A stretch of 64,000 bases of DNA, taken from contig NZ_LR746496.1 in NCBI RefSeq assembly GCF_902729405.1, positions 2,728,001 through 2,792,000 on the forward strand. The letters are read 5' to 3'. Origin of the DNA: Acididesulfobacillus acetoxydans (GTDB lineage: Bacteria; Bacillota; Desulfitobacteriia; Desulfitobacteriales; Desulfitobacteriaceae). Positions 54,465-63,995 of the stretch are shown here, piece after piece (position 1 is the stretch's first letter; each line of letters begins with the position of its first letter). The notes under the pieces were generated by a model. It searched no databases. It was given only the letters and a program-made list of their open reading frames with translations, and had not been told where the DNA came from. The position numbers and the translations under genes were made by a program.

Positions 54465-54582
54465 GGATCCCGGTGCGACTTTCATGAAGTCAGGTTTGGA
54501 AACATCCCCGGAGATACGTCGGAGAGGAGTGCCGGGTCGGGTTGAATGCCCGCCCGGCCTTTGGCTCGGGAAAGGAGAGGCG

Positions 54583-55611
54583 ATGTTCGAGTACTTTTTA
54601 TCTGTCCTGGGGCAAAATGGTTGGAAAATCGAGTTCACGGCGGAAAAATGGGTAATCGCCCTGGATGAAAGCGGACATAGGGGGTTGGCTTTACTCAGGT
54701 ATCCGGCGGATTACCGGGAAGAGATCGGTTTTGCCCCGCCGAAAAGCGCTTACGCCGGCATACGGTACTGGCAGGCGATTGTCTTTTGTTCGGCCGGAGT
54801 CGATTCCCAAATGCTGAAAAAAGTGCCCGCGGGGACACAATTTTGGTTCTGGGACCTCGCTCAGGGAAATGTCTTCCCGTTTCCGGCGCCGCGGGACCGG
54901 GGTATGGTCGCCTGGTTCCGACAGATTGCTGAGGGCACTTACGCGGAACCGCCTTTTGGCCGGGAGTCCGCTAAGCGCACTTTCCTGGGCTTACATAGTT
55001 CGGCTTCCCCCGAGGCAAAATTTGTCCCTGTGGTGACCTACGCCCTGATCGCCGCCATAATCGCCGTTTTTGCCCTTATGACCTGGGCCGGAGGTTCTAC
55101 TCATATGGCGGTCTTGGTGGCTTTCGGAGCGAAAGTGGACAGCCTGATCCGAGAGGGGCAAATCTGGCGTTTGCTAACTGCGAATTTCATTCATATTGGA
55201 TTCTTTCATCTTGCCTTCAACCTGTATGCCCTTTGGGTTATCGGACCTTTTGCCGAAAAGCTGTTCGGACATTGGGTTTACTTGTTAATCTACCTTCTCA
55301 GCGGCATAGGGGGAAATCTCAGCAGCTATCTCTTTTCCCCGGCCGTTTCGGCCGGAGCGTCGGCGGCCATTTTCGGCCTGCTGGGGGCGCTGCTCTTCTA
55401 CAGTTGGCGTCGTCCGCAGCTTTGGCGCTCCGGTTTGGGGATCAATCTCATCGTCATTATCGCGGTTAATTTGATTCTGGGCATAATCCAACCGGAGATT
55501 GACAATTTCGCCCATCTGGGGGGACTTATGTCCGGCTTGATCCTGGCCGCTCTCTCGCATACCTTCTTGTCGGTAAGAGGCGCCGGGTCTGCCAATAACC
55601 ACCGGCCGTAA
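54583..55611 (+). CDS. Rhomboid family intramembrane serine protease
   Basis: The 342-residue protein has a soluble N-terminal domain (1-145) and a six-helix rhomboid domain. WRLLTANFIHIGFFHLAFN is the usual loop, the catalytic serine lies in GASAAIFGLLGA near 258 and the catalytic histidine in FAHLGGLMSGL near 310. The N-domain resembles that of Bacillus GluP/YqgP in position but lacks recognisable motifs; no TPR repeats follow. The ATG at 54583 is set by AAAGGAGAGG. Confidence 0.9.
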   Translation: MFEYFLSVLGQNGWKIEFTAEKWVIALDESGHRGLALLRYPADYREEIGFAPPKSAYAGIRYWQAIVFCSAGVDSQMLKKVPAGTQFWFWDLAQGNVFPFPAPRDRGMVAWFRQIAEGTYAEPPFGRESAKRTFLGLHSSASPEAKFVPVVTYALIAAIIAVFALMTWAGGSTHMAVLVAFGAKVDSLIREGQIWRLLTANFIHIGFFHLAFNLYALWVIGPFAEKLFGHWVYLLIYLLSGIGGNLSSYLFSPAVSAGASAAIFGLLGALLFYSWRRPQLWRSGLGINLIVIIAVNLILGIIQPEIDNFAHLGGLMSGLILAALSHTFLSVRGAGSANNHRP

Positions 55612-55782
55612 GCACCAGCGTATCTTTCTTTCCATTTCTAGAAAAAACTACAAAGGCTTTAGGCCGCAAGCTGCGAATTCTTTTCTCTTTGCCGGAAAGA
55701 ATAGAGGCAGAGTCCATGATTTCTCAGCAAGGTGGTTTATAACAATTGCCATCGATAGTTGGGAAAGCATGGGCTTCAATTA

Positions 55783-55791
55783 TGCTATAAT
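55783..55791 (+). promoter_or_regulatory. Extended -10 promoter of the PBP gene
   Basis: TGC-TATAAT is a perfect extended -10 (TGN-TATAAT), about 30 bases before the start codon. No good -35 box is seen. Confidence 0.6.
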
Positions 55792-55821
55792 GGAGAGAGT
55801 CCCGAAGGAAGGGGTGTTTAT

Positions 55822-57840
55822 TTGTCCAGACGTCACGAGGATCATTACTTTTCCAGGGAGAAATGGGTCTATATCCCCCTGACTCTGGTCATGGTTTTGG
55901 TGATTGGCAGGCTGTTCCTGTTCCAGGTTGTTCAGGCTGCAGAACTCCAGGCTAAGGGACTGATTCGGCGCACGGTTGACCAGAGCCTGCTGCCGGCGAG
56001 AGGAAAGATCTTTGATTCCGCGGGGCATGTCCTGGCACAAAGTATGCCCGTCAAAGGAGTCAGTGCCGACCCAAAGCAATTAGCCGGAATGATTGACAAA
56101 AAGCAGTACACCAAGATGTCTGTACAGGAGATCGCCGGTAGGCTGGCCGGGATTCTGGGGCAGAACACTCAGTCAATCCTGACCCAGTTAGAGAAGACAA
56201 ACCTGCAATGGGTGAGCTTGGCTCACCAAGTTAATATTCAGAAGGCGGAAGAAATTGCCCGGCTGAAAATTCCGGGCATCACCTTCAGCGACGAAGAGGA
56301 ACGGGTCTATCCCATGGGTTCCGTCGCCGCTTCAGCTCTGGGCATCGTCGATATGGCGGGACATGGGGTGGAAGGGATAGAGGCCTATTATGACAAAGAT
56401 CTTTATGGAACCCCGGGGTTCTCTTCTACCGAAACGGACACCGGCCGCCAATCCGTCGTGGACGCTTCCAGCGTCAATGATCCGCCCATACCCGGGGATA
56501 ACCTGACTTTGACCTTGGACCCCACGATTCAGTATCTGATCGATCAAAACCTGGATATCTTAGAAGCGCAAACCAAGGCCAAAAACGTGACCATTATCGC
56601 CATGGACCCCAAGACAGGAAAGATTCTGGGCCTGGATACGCGGCCCAGTTTTGACCCCAATCACTACACAAGCACCACGCCGGAGCAGCGAAAAGACCGG
56701 GCCATCAGCAAGATCTACGAACCGGGCTCCACTTTTAAGATCGTTACCGGCTCGGCGGCCCTGGAGGAAGGCACCATTACGCCGAACTCGAAATTCAATG
56801 ATCCGGGCTACCTGAACGTGGACGGGCGCGTCATTAAGAATTGGGATTCCAGCACTCAACCGCTGGGCAAGGCGACTTTCACCCAGGGTATGGAACGCTC
56901 TTCCAATGTGGTCCTGGCCCAAGTCGGGTTGAAACTGGGCATGAGTTCTTTTTACAAATATCTCAGAGCTTTCGGCTTCGGTCAGAAGACCGGGGTGGAC
57001 ATCGCGGGAGAGGAGAGCGGGCTTCTCGTGCCGCAGGATAAGGCAGGTCCCGTGGAGTTGGCCACTATGTCTTTCGGGCAGGCCAATATGGTGACTCCAA
57101 TCCAACTCCTGACGGCGATTTGTGCCGTAGCCAACGGGGGTACACTTTATAAGCCTTACATTGTGGACAAGATCACAACCCCGGACGGGCAGGTCGTCAG
57201 CCGGAACAAACCGGCGGTCGTGCGGCGGGTCATTTCACAGGAAACGGCGACCGAAATGACGCAGGTGTTGGAGAACGTAGTCCGCAAAGGGACAGGCTAT
57301 CTGGCGGCCATTCCCGGCATCAATGTGGCGGCAAAAACGGGGACGGCCCAGAAAGTGGACCCAAAGACCGGGCGCTATTCGAACAAAGACTATATCGCTT
57401 CTTTTGCGGCCTACGCGCCGGCGGAAAATCCTAAGATTGCGCTGCTGATCGTGATCGACAGCCCCCGGGGGCCCGTTCACGACGGGGGTCCGCTCGGCGG
57501 CCCCCGCGCCCAAGCGATTCTCGAAGGGGCTTTGCGGCATTTTGGCGTACCGGTGGCGCAAAATACCCAGAGTACGGTCACCCTGCCGGGGAATACTCCG
57601 GTTCGCCCCTCGCCGAAACCGGTGGTGCCGCAGGGTACCCCTGCAGTGGGAGAGACGGTCGTTCCCGATTTGACGGGATTGACTATGCGCCAGGCGGGAG
57701 AAACCCTGGGTAAGGCCGAGCTTCACTTTAATTTTCAGGGTGTCGGTTTGGTCGTCCGGCAGAGCCCGGCGCCGGGGAAGGTTGTGCCTAAGGGCACCCG
57801 AGTCGAAGTAAAATTTGCCGTCCTGGGGCAGTCCCCTTAG
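55822..57840 (+). CDS. Class B penicillin-binding protein with PASTA domain (SpoVD/FtsI-like)
   Basis: The 672-residue protein has a short cytoplasmic start, one membrane helix (about 14-34), a PBP dimerisation domain (about 55-225) and a transpeptidase domain. The transpeptidase motifs are STFK near 302, SSN near 359 and KTG near 505. A single PASTA domain ends the protein (about 610-670). It cross-links peptidoglycan in division or spore cortex synthesis. No ftsL or mur genes are nearby, unlike the usual spoVD locus, so the division/spore role is open. The TTG start follows GGAAGGGG. Confidence 0.9.
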   Translation: MSRRHEDHYFSREKWVYIPLTLVMVLVIGRLFLFQVVQAAELQAKGLIRRTVDQSLLPARGKIFDSAGHVLAQSMPVKGVSADPKQLAGMIDKKQYTKMSVQEIAGRLAGILGQNTQSILTQLEKTNLQWVSLAHQVNIQKAEEIARLKIPGITFSDEEERVYPMGSVAASALGIVDMAGHGVEGIEAYYDKDLYGTPGFSSTETDTGRQSVVDASSVNDPPIPGDNLTLTLDPTIQYLIDQNLDILEAQTKAKNVTIIAMDPKTGKILGLDTRPSFDPNHYTSTTPEQRKDRAISKIYEPGSTFKIVTGSAALEEGTITPNSKFNDPGYLNVDGRVIKNWDSSTQPLGKATFTQGMERSSNVVLAQVGLKLGMSSFYKYLRAFGFGQKTGVDIAGEESGLLVPQDKAGPVELATMSFGQANMVTPIQLLTAICAVANGGTLYKPYIVDKITTPDGQVVSRNKPAVVRRVISQETATEMTQVLENVVRKGTGYLAAIPGINVAAKTGTAQKVDPKTGRYSNKDYIASFAAYAPAENPKIALLIVIDSPRGPVHDGGPLGGPRAQAILEGALRHFGVPVAQNTQSTVTLPGNTPVRPSPKPVVPQGTPAVGETVVPDLTGLTMRQAGETLGKAELHFNFQGVGLVVRQSPAPGKVVPKGTRVEVKFAVLGQSP

Positions 57841-57960
57841 GGACGCTTGACCGGGTCAAGGCCATGTTCCATTCGTCGGTCAGCGGATGACCGGGATGAA
57901 ACGCGGCCATAAACATCCTCGCGGATGACGATCCACATTCCGGGTGAAGGGGTGACAGAC

Positions 57961-59019
57961 ATGGCAGACACACAGATGGAGCGTACTGAAAACTTTCTGC
58001 GGGTACTCTCCGAGGGCAGCGGGGTCTCCGGTTACGAGTCAAGCTTGGCTCCGTTCCTGGAAAAGGAATTTTCCGCCTGGGCAGACCGGGTCTACACGGA
58101 TAAGTTTGGAAATTTATACGCCGGCAAAGATGGGAAGAGCGGAAAATATACCGTGATGCTGGCGGCGCACATGGATGAGGTTGGTTTGGTGGTCACGCAA
58201 GTAGACGAACGGGGTTTTGTCCGCTTCACTGATGTCGCGGGGATTGACGCGCGAACCCTCTTGGGGCAGGAAGTCGTGATCCACGGCGGGAGAGAGGTCG
58301 CTGGAGTTATCGGTTCGATGCCCCCTCACTTGCTTCGCGCGACTGAGGTCGGTCAAGCCCTGAGAATGGAGAACCTGGGTGTGGATGTCGCCCTGCCAGC
58401 TGAGGCGGCACGCGCGCTCATTCAGGTGGGAGATATCATTACGATCAAGCGCCGTGTCCGGAAACTGCTCAATCAGGTTCTGGCCGGAAAGGCCTTCGAC
58501 GACCGGGCCGGTGTAGCCGTTATGGCCGTATGCCTGGAAGAGTTGTCAGAACGGAATTTTCAACCCAACGTCGTGGCTGTGGCAACCGCCCAGGAGGAAG
58601 TGGGTTTACGGGGAGCCTTGACCGCTGCCTTTTCCCTGCATCCGGATCTTGGCATAGCCATTGACGTGACCCACGCGGCCGGGCCGGATAGCCCCGCCGC
58701 CTTGGAATTGGGCAAAGGACCGGCTATCGCCCTGGGGGCCAATATCCATCCCGCCATCTACCGGCAACTGGTGGAGACGGCCCGGAGCGCCCGCCTGCCC
58801 TATCAGGTGGAACCCATCCCGGGCACTTCGGGTACGGATGCTTGGACGATGCAGGTCAGCCGGGAGGGGATTCCCACGGGGTTGCTCTCTGTTCCCCTGC
58901 GTTACATGCATACCTCAGTCGAAACCCTGGACCTTCAGGATGTGGTTTTGACGGGAAAGCTCCTGGCAGAGTTCATCGCCGATTTGCCCGAAGAAGGGGA
59001 GGAACTTTTATGCTTTTGA
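57961..59019 (+). CDS. M42 family metallopeptidase, copy 1
   Basis: The 352-residue protein shows the M42 di-metal ligands. They are AAHMDEVGL near 71, the DDRAG region near 182, the catalytic glutamates in QEEVGLRGA near 215, Asp in AIDVTHA near 238 and a late His in RYMHTSVE near 319. M42 enzymes form dodecameric aminopeptidases that trim peptides. The ATG follows GAAGGGGTGAC. It overlaps the next M42 gene by 10 bases. Confidence 0.92.
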   Translation: MADTQMERTENFLRVLSEGSGVSGYESSLAPFLEKEFSAWADRVYTDKFGNLYAGKDGKSGKYTVMLAAHMDEVGLVVTQVDERGFVRFTDVAGIDARTLLGQEVVIHGGREVAGVIGSMPPHLLRATEVGQALRMENLGVDVALPAEAARALIQVGDIITIKRRVRKLLNQVLAGKAFDDRAGVAVMAVCLEELSERNFQPNVVAVATAQEEVGLRGALTAAFSLHPDLGIAIDVTHAAGPDSPAALELGKGPAIALGANIHPAIYRQLVETARSARLPYQVEPIPGTSGTDAWTMQVSREGIPTGLLSVPLRYMHTSVETLDLQDVVLTGKLLAEFIADLPEEGEELLCF

Positions 59020-60026
59020 AAGCCCTGAGTGAACTCAACGGTGCGTCGGGAGAGGAGAAACCGGTGAGAGACTATTTGCGGCAAGTACTCGAACCTTTTG
59101 CGGACAAGGTGGTCGTGGATACGCTGGGCAACCTCATCGTGCGTAAAAAGGGCCGGGTGCCGGGTCCCCTGGTGATGTTGGCGGCTCACATGGATGAAGT
59201 CGCCTTAATGATTACGGGAATCACCCCGGAGGGCTTGCTGAAATTTCAGCCGGTGGGAGGTATGGATCCGAGAATTCTCCCGGCGAAAACGGTAAAAATC
59301 GGTCCGGAGCAGCTCGCGGGAGTCATAGGTTTAAAAGCGATTCACCTGACCAAGGTTCTGGAACGGCAAAAGGCGCCGGATTTTGACAAACTCTGCATCG
59401 ATATCGGGGCCAAATCGAAAGAGCAAGCGGAAAGCGTCGTCCGGCTGGGGGATTATGCTTATTTTGACACGGAGTTTGAAATGCTTGGCGAAGGGTATTT
59501 TAAAGGGAAGGCTCTGGACGACCGCATAGGCTGTGCCGTTCTGGCTGAGGTTCTGCAAAGGGACTACGACCTGCCCTTGGCCGGGGTTTTTACGGTCCAG
59601 GAAGAAGTAGGCTTACGCGGGGCCAAAGTGGCGGCTTTCCGGTTGGAACCCGACTTTGCCATCGTGGTGGAAGGAACGGTTTCCGCCGATATGCCTGAGG
59701 TCAAAGACAAGGATTGGGTCACGCAGTTGGGTCGGGGACCTGCCTGTTCTCTCATGGATAAGGCAACCCTTTATGCCCCCCGGCTGGTGCGCAAGACGGA
59801 GGAGATAGCCCGCCGCCGGGGAATTCCGCTTCAATTCCGCCGGGGAAGCAGCGGCGGCAATGACGCCGGTGTCATTCATCTCAGCCAAAAAGGGGTTCCC
59901 ACGCTCGCACTCAGCGTACCTTGCCGCTACATTCATTCTTGGGCCTCGATTGCGGCGGAGGCTGATTTTAAGGCGACAGTCGAGTTGGTGGATGCCCTGC
60001 TTAGGGAAGGAGTGAAAGAAATTTGA
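59010..60026 (+). CDS. M42 family metallopeptidase, copy 2
   Basis: The 338-residue paralogue has AAHMDEVAL near 60, KALDDRIG near 170, QEEVGLRGA near 202 and the late YIHSWAS. Compared with copy 1 the segments between metal ligands differ strongly, pointing to different substrate preference or to a hetero-oligomer. The ATG lies inside copy 1 behind GAGGAAC. Confidence 0.92.
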   Translation: MLLKALSELNGASGEEKPVRDYLRQVLEPFADKVVVDTLGNLIVRKKGRVPGPLVMLAAHMDEVALMITGITPEGLLKFQPVGGMDPRILPAKTVKIGPEQLAGVIGLKAIHLTKVLERQKAPDFDKLCIDIGAKSKEQAESVVRLGDYAYFDTEFEMLGEGYFKGKALDDRIGCAVLAEVLQRDYDLPLAGVFTVQEEVGLRGAKVAAFRLEPDFAIVVEGTVSADMPEVKDKDWVTQLGRGPACSLMDKATLYAPRLVRKTEEIARRRGIPLQFRRGSSGGNDAGVIHLSQKGVPTLALSVPCRYIHSWASIAAEADFKATVELVDALLREGVKEI

Positions 60027-61054
60027 CTATGACAAAGCAAACGGTCTCCCCGGGAGAAAACCCGTTGGATTATGCTCTTTTGAAACGGCTTTGCCAGGCT
60101 TTCGGACCTTCCGGTTCGGAGGAGGAGGTGTCCTCCCTAATCAGAGAAGCGGTGAGCCCGTATTGCGACCGGCTTGAAACGGACAGCATGGGCAATCTCT
60201 TGGCACTGCGCCACGGAAACGGCAAGAAGATTATGGTCGCCGCTCATATGGACGAAATCGGGCTCATGGTGACCCATATTGATGAAAAGGGTTTCTTGCG
60301 TTTTACTGCCGTGGGAGCCGTGCGGATTTTTGATTTACCCTATCGCCGCGTCAGATTGAAGAACGGGCGGGGGGGAACGATAGGTCTGGAGAAGCTTGAA
60401 AAGATCTCAGACATCGCTCTTTCCAAGCTCTACATTGACATCGGCGTCTCTTCGCGTGCTCAGGCTGAGGAAAACGTGAGAGTCGGGGACATGCTGGTTT
60501 TTGTCGGGGATTATGAGGAACTCGGCTCCCGCGTTATGTCAAAGGCGCTGGACGACCGAATCGGTTGCTTTGTGGCCATTGAGGCTCTTAAACGGACAAA
60601 ATCCGAACAAGAACTTGCCTTCGCCTTTACGGTGCAGGAGGAATTGGGAGCGAGGGGAGCTCGTGTGGCGGCCTTTGCCCTCTCCCCAGACCTGGGCTTG
60701 GCTGTGGACGCGACGAGCACCGGCGACACCCCTGAAGCTCCCCGGATGGACGTGCGCTTGGGGGCCGGGGTGGGCATCAAGGTCCTCGATCACTCTTTGG
60801 TGACACCGCCTCGGATAAAACGCTGGATGGCGGCCACCGCCGAGAACCGTGGGATCGACTATCAATGGGAAGTGCTGGAAAAGGGAGGCACGGACTCGGG
60901 TGCGATTCATCTGACCAAGGGCGGAATTCCGGCCGGAACCGTCTCTATTCCCATGAGGCGGGTTCATTCTCCCTCCGAAATGGTGGATCGTCACGATGTG
61001 GAAGCGGCTGTGGCCCTTTTGTCCGCACTGTTGGAAGAAAACGACGGAATATAG
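60023..61054 (+). CDS. M42 family metallopeptidase, copy 3
   Basis: The 343-residue third paralogue has AAHMDEIGL near 73, KALDDRIG near 174, QEELGARGA near 205 and RRVHSPSE near 313. The predicted catalytic Glu and the metal ligands are present, so it should be active. It starts with TTG overlapping the copy 2 stop (TTGA); ATG 60029 is the alternative. The three genes form one coupled unit. Confidence 0.92.
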   Translation: MTMTKQTVSPGENPLDYALLKRLCQAFGPSGSEEEVSSLIREAVSPYCDRLETDSMGNLLALRHGNGKKIMVAAHMDEIGLMVTHIDEKGFLRFTAVGAVRIFDLPYRRVRLKNGRGGTIGLEKLEKISDIALSKLYIDIGVSSRAQAEENVRVGDMLVFVGDYEELGSRVMSKALDDRIGCFVAIEALKRTKSEQELAFAFTVQEELGARGARVAAFALSPDLGLAVDATSTGDTPEAPRMDVRLGAGVGIKVLDHSLVTPPRIKRWMAATAENRGIDYQWEVLEKGGTDSGAIHLTKGGIPAGTVSIPMRRVHSPSEMVDRHDVEAAVALLSALLEENDGI

Positions 61055-61105
61055 GCGCCGCCGCAAATTGTGAGTCCGAGAGCCTTAGCAGGGAGTGGCG
61101 GAACG

Positions 61106-63154
61106 GTGCAGAAAGAAACCCGCAAAAAACGAACCGGCAGAAAGCGGACGAGTATGCTTTTGCTCGTGCTTCTCTGCCTGCCGGCACTGGTTCTGTTTGA
61201 GGTACGGCCTCTGGCCGCGGATGTGACGGGTTCGGCGAAAATGCCGGTGATTGTGCTGGCAGGGGGCGAAAACTATCCCCCTTTTGAATATCTGGACCGT
61301 AGCGGGCAATACCGCGGCTTTGATGTTGATTTGTTGAAAGCCGTGTCCTGGGCCGAGGGTTTCGACTTGGTGATAAAACCCATGCCCGTCAGCCAGGCCA
61401 GAGAGGCGCTGGCAAAGAAACAGATCGATGGTATCTTGGGCCTCAACGAGAGTACGACTGACAAGGGCCGGTTTGCCTTCTCGGCACCGTACCTAACCAT
61501 GTCCCAGGTCTTGTTTGTCAGGCAGGACAATCACTACCTCAATAACTTGTCAGACCTGGTCAACGCCCGGGTGGCCGTACAAGAGGGAGATATCGCCAAT
61601 GAACTCCTGGCCTCTGTTCACCCTCTCACCATCGTCGGGGTCAAAAGTCAGCAGGATGCTTTTACCTTGTTACTGGATGGCAAAGTGGATGCGGTGGTGG
61701 CCAATGAGCTTACCGGCCTTTGTTATCTCCAGCAAATCCACAAGGAAAATGATCTTAAGATCGTCGGCGATCCACTGATGACCAATCCCTATGGAGTTGC
61801 TCTCAGGCAGGGAGATTCCGCTCTGCTGCCCAAAATCGACCGTGGCCTGGCCGAACTCCGCCGCAACGGAACCTATGCCCAAATTTACGCCCGCTGGTTT
61901 GGCCGCTCTCTAACCCGATCCGGCCTCCCGCCGGGGGTTTTGACGATTATCGTGTCCGGCTTTCTCGCCTTGGCCCTGGCGATGATTGGCTTTATCGTCT
62001 GGAACCGTTCTCTCGCCAAAATGGTTCAGATCCGAACCGCGGATTTGGCCCAGGTGAATGATCGCCTGGCCCAGCTCAACAGCGAAATCATTCAAGCCCA
62101 TGATTTCAAGGAAGTTATTTTAAACAGCGTTTTCAGCGGGATAATTACGCTGGACCTCAAGGGCGACATTCTCGCCATTAATCGGGCCGCGGCCCGGATT
62201 CTGGGGTTGCCGCAGGAGGAGTTCCTGGGCCAACCCCTCTTGGCGATTTCCCCTTTTGATAAACTGTTGGAAGCGGGCGCGTTTGGCCAAGATCCGGTCT
62301 CCGGAGACTGGGAAGAGACTGTTAACCTTTGGGGCCGGCTGCGGCGTCTCAAACTGAGCCTGTCCTCCCTGGAACCCGGAGACCATGCCAAAAGCGGCTT
62401 TGTTCTCGTCATTGCGGATATCACAGACGAATGGAATATGCGCCAGCACCTGCAGCATCAGGATAAACTGGAAGCATTGGGGCAGATCGCGGCCGGCATT
62501 GCCCACGAAATCCGCAATCCCTTGACTTCGATTAAAGGTTTCATCCAACTCTTGCCGACCAAATTTCAAGACGAACATTTCCGCCAAAGTCTTGTGGCCT
62601 GTCTGCCGGATGAAGTGAACCGCTTGGAAGGCATCGTGTCAGAAATGCTCGATCTGGCGCGAAAGAAGACGATTGTGAGGCAGGTTTGGCCCCTGAGCGA
62701 AACGGTAGGGCGTGTGGTCACCCTGGTGGAAAAGTCACCCGAAGCGCGTCAGATTGCCTTTGAAATTGACATTCCCGGGGATTTGACCGTCTACGCGGAT
62801 CGGCAGCAGATGCGGCAGGTTCTCCTCAATCTCCTGCTGAACGCGGTGGCAGCCGTTAATTCCTGTCCGGCCGCCGAGGGCAGGCAAGGAAGAGTGTGGA
62901 TTCGGGCCCGGCAAGCGGACCAACAAGTTTTCCTGACTCTTGAGGATAACGGTTCGGGGATTCCGCGCGAACTCATCAATAAGGTATTCGACCCGTTCTT
63001 TACCACCAAACCCAATGGGACAGGCTTGGGTCTGGCAACAGTCCATCAATACGTGACGGAGAACAACGGTGAGATCGAAATAGAAAGCTGCCCGGGGCAG
63101 GGAACCGTGATCTCGATTTCGCTGCCCGGGCAGGATGGGGCGGACTTAAGCTGA
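61106..63154 (+). CDS. Hybrid sensor histidine kinase with periplasmic solute-binding domain
   Basis: The protein of about 682 residues has a signal/anchor helix (about 17-35) and an SBP_bac_3 domain outside (about 45-268, [21 protein letters not shown]). A membrane helix follows (about 280-302), then a coiled coil, a PAS domain (about 335-440), HisKA with the phospho-histidine in [14 protein letters not shown] near 468, and HATPase_c ([15 protein letters not shown]). It should sense an amino acid or related solute. No response regulator is adjacent. GTG 61106 follows GGGAGTGGCGGAAC; GTG 61070 is an alternative. Confidence 0.9.
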   Translation: MQKETRKKRTGRKRTSMLLLVLLCLPALVLFEVRPLAADVTGSAKMPVIVLAGGENYPPFEYLDRSGQYRGFDVDLLKAVSWAEGFDLVIKPMPVSQAREALAKKQIDGILGLNESTTDKGRFAFSAPYLTMSQVLFVRQDNHYLNNLSDLVNARVAVQEGDIANELLASVHPLTIVGVKSQQDAFTLLLDGKVDAVVANELTGLCYLQQIHKENDLKIVGDPLMTNPYGVALRQGDSALLPKIDRGLAELRRNGTYAQIYARWFGRSLTRSGLPPGVLTIIVSGFLALALAMIGFIVWNRSLAKMVQIRTADLAQVNDRLAQLNSEIIQAHDFKEVILNSVFSGIITLDLKGDILAINRAAARILGLPQEEFLGQPLLAISPFDKLLEAGAFGQDPVSGDWEETVNLWGRLRRLKLSLSSLEPGDHAKSGFVLVIADITDEWNMRQHLQHQDKLEALGQIAAGIAHEIRNPLTSIKGFIQLLPTKFQDEHFRQSLVACLPDEVNRLEGIVSEMLDLARKKTIVRQVWPLSETVGRVVTLVEKSPEARQIAFEIDIPGDLTVYADRQQMRQVLLNLLLNAVAAVNSCPAAEGRQGRVWIRARQADQQVFLTLEDNGSGIPRELINKVFDPFFTTKPNGTGLGLATVHQYVTENNGEIEIESCPGQGTVISISLPGQDGADLS

Positions 63155-63275
63155 AGCGGGCCCATGCCCCTTTTGCCTTTCATCTTAGCCGCCATTCGGA
63201 TGGTACAATCTTGAAATAGCCCGAAGCGCGGAAAGCGCGGGAATCATCAGAAATATGAGAATCCTTGCCAGGGAC

Positions 63276-63303
63276 TTGACTAAAGCCAAATTTAGAGTAT
63301 ACT
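63276..63303 (+). promoter_or_regulatory. Sigma-A promoter of tRNA-Lys
   Basis: TTGACT (63276-63281) and TATACT (63298-63303) are 16 bases apart, 26 bases before the tRNA 5' end. Confidence 0.82.
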
Positions 63304-63329
63304 AATTAATGTTCGCTCGCAAATGACAA

Positions 63330-63405
63330 GCGCCACTAGCTCAGCTGGTAGAGCATCCGACTCTTAATCGGCAGGTCCACGGTTCGATCCCGTGGTGGCG
63401 CACCA
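63330..63405 (+). tRNA. tRNA-Lys (anticodon CTT)
   Basis: The cloverleaf has acceptor stem GCGCCAC/GTGGCGC, anticodon loop CTCTTAA giving anticodon CTT, and T-loop GGTTCGATCCC. The CCA end is encoded at 63403-63405. It is transcribed alone and followed by a terminator. Confidence 0.97.
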
Positions 63406-63417
63406 AAGAAACCCGTT

Positions 63418-63441
63418 CCCTGCAAGGCTTGCAGGGTTTTT
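63418..63441 (+). terminator. Terminator of tRNA-Lys
   Basis: CCCTGCAA-GGC-TTGCAGGG is followed by TTTTTAATTTT. The stem is perfect. Confidence 0.9.
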
Positions 63442-63443
63442 AA

Positions 63444-63485
63444 TTTTATGCAGGGATTGCATAAAAGGGACATTTGGGGACATTT
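63444..63485 (+). repeat. Inverted and direct repeats downstream of tRNA-Lys
   Basis: TTTTATGCA (63444-63452) is inverted at TGCATAAAA (63458-63466), directly followed by two copies of GGGACATTT (63467-63485). Such repeats next to a tRNA and a toxin-antitoxin pair may mark an integration site. No integrase is inside the window. Confidence 0.5.
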
Positions 63486-63514
63486 CAATACCCAACTCCG
63501 CAAATGATTTACAA

Positions 63515-63841
63515 TTATTTGTTTAAGATGGTCTTGTCATCACCTTGCCGACAATCTTGTATATCATCCACAAACACTTGATTGCCAATGATCTGATAAA
63601 CGATCCGATACCTTTTGTTTGATAGTATATAGCGGTATTTGCCAACTGGAAGATAGGGACGGTCATACATAGGATAACGGAACGGATCGGTTCGGAGATT
63701 CCAAATATCTTTAAGCAACGCATCCAAAAGCCCGTTTGCTGCGTTAATGCTGAGACGTGCTAAAAACTCAAAGTGGTCATACATTCTATCCTTGGCGTCG
63801 GGTGCGATAACTACCGGATATACCCTTTCGTTACGCTCCAT
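63515..63841 (-). CDS. RelE/ParE family toxin
   Basis: The 108-residue protein has the ParE/RelE fold: a helical start (APDAKDRMYDHFEFLA), FRYPMYDRPYL and the strand YRYILSNKRYRIVYQIIGNQVFVDDI with conserved Arg/Tyr residues. Toxins of this type cut ribosome-bound mRNA or inhibit gyrase. Its start overlaps the end of a small upstream ORF on the same strand, the layout of antitoxin-toxin pairs. Confidence 0.85.
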   Translation of the reverse strand: MERNERVYPVVIAPDAKDRMYDHFEFLARLSINAANGLLDALLKDIWNLRTDPFRYPMYDRPYLPVGKYRYILSNKRYRIVYQIIGNQVFVDDIQDCRQGDDKTILNK

Positions 63842-63995
63842 GCTCCGCTCCCTTGGCGATTGCTTCCCTCATGTTCCGTTCGAACTCATCAACCGTACAT
63901 CCTTGAGTTCCAAGCAAACGGGAATACTCCGTCGCAAACAAACGCTCGGCTGTCGCCAAATCATCCTCGCGCCGGTTGAATGTTTCCATATCCAT
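63831..63995 (-). CDS. Probable small antitoxin for the RelE/ParE toxin
   Basis: On the minus strand the ATG at 63995 opens a 54-residue acidic, helical peptide (MDMETFNRREDDLATAERLF at the start, ending KGAEHGA). Its stop lies 11 bases inside the toxin gene. The size, charge and overlap fit an antitoxin that neutralises the downstream toxin. The frame is open toward the window edge, so a start upstream of the window is also possible. Confidence 0.6.
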   Translation of the reverse strand: MDMETFNRREDDLATAERLFATEYSRLLGTQGCTVDEFERNMREAIAKGAEHGA

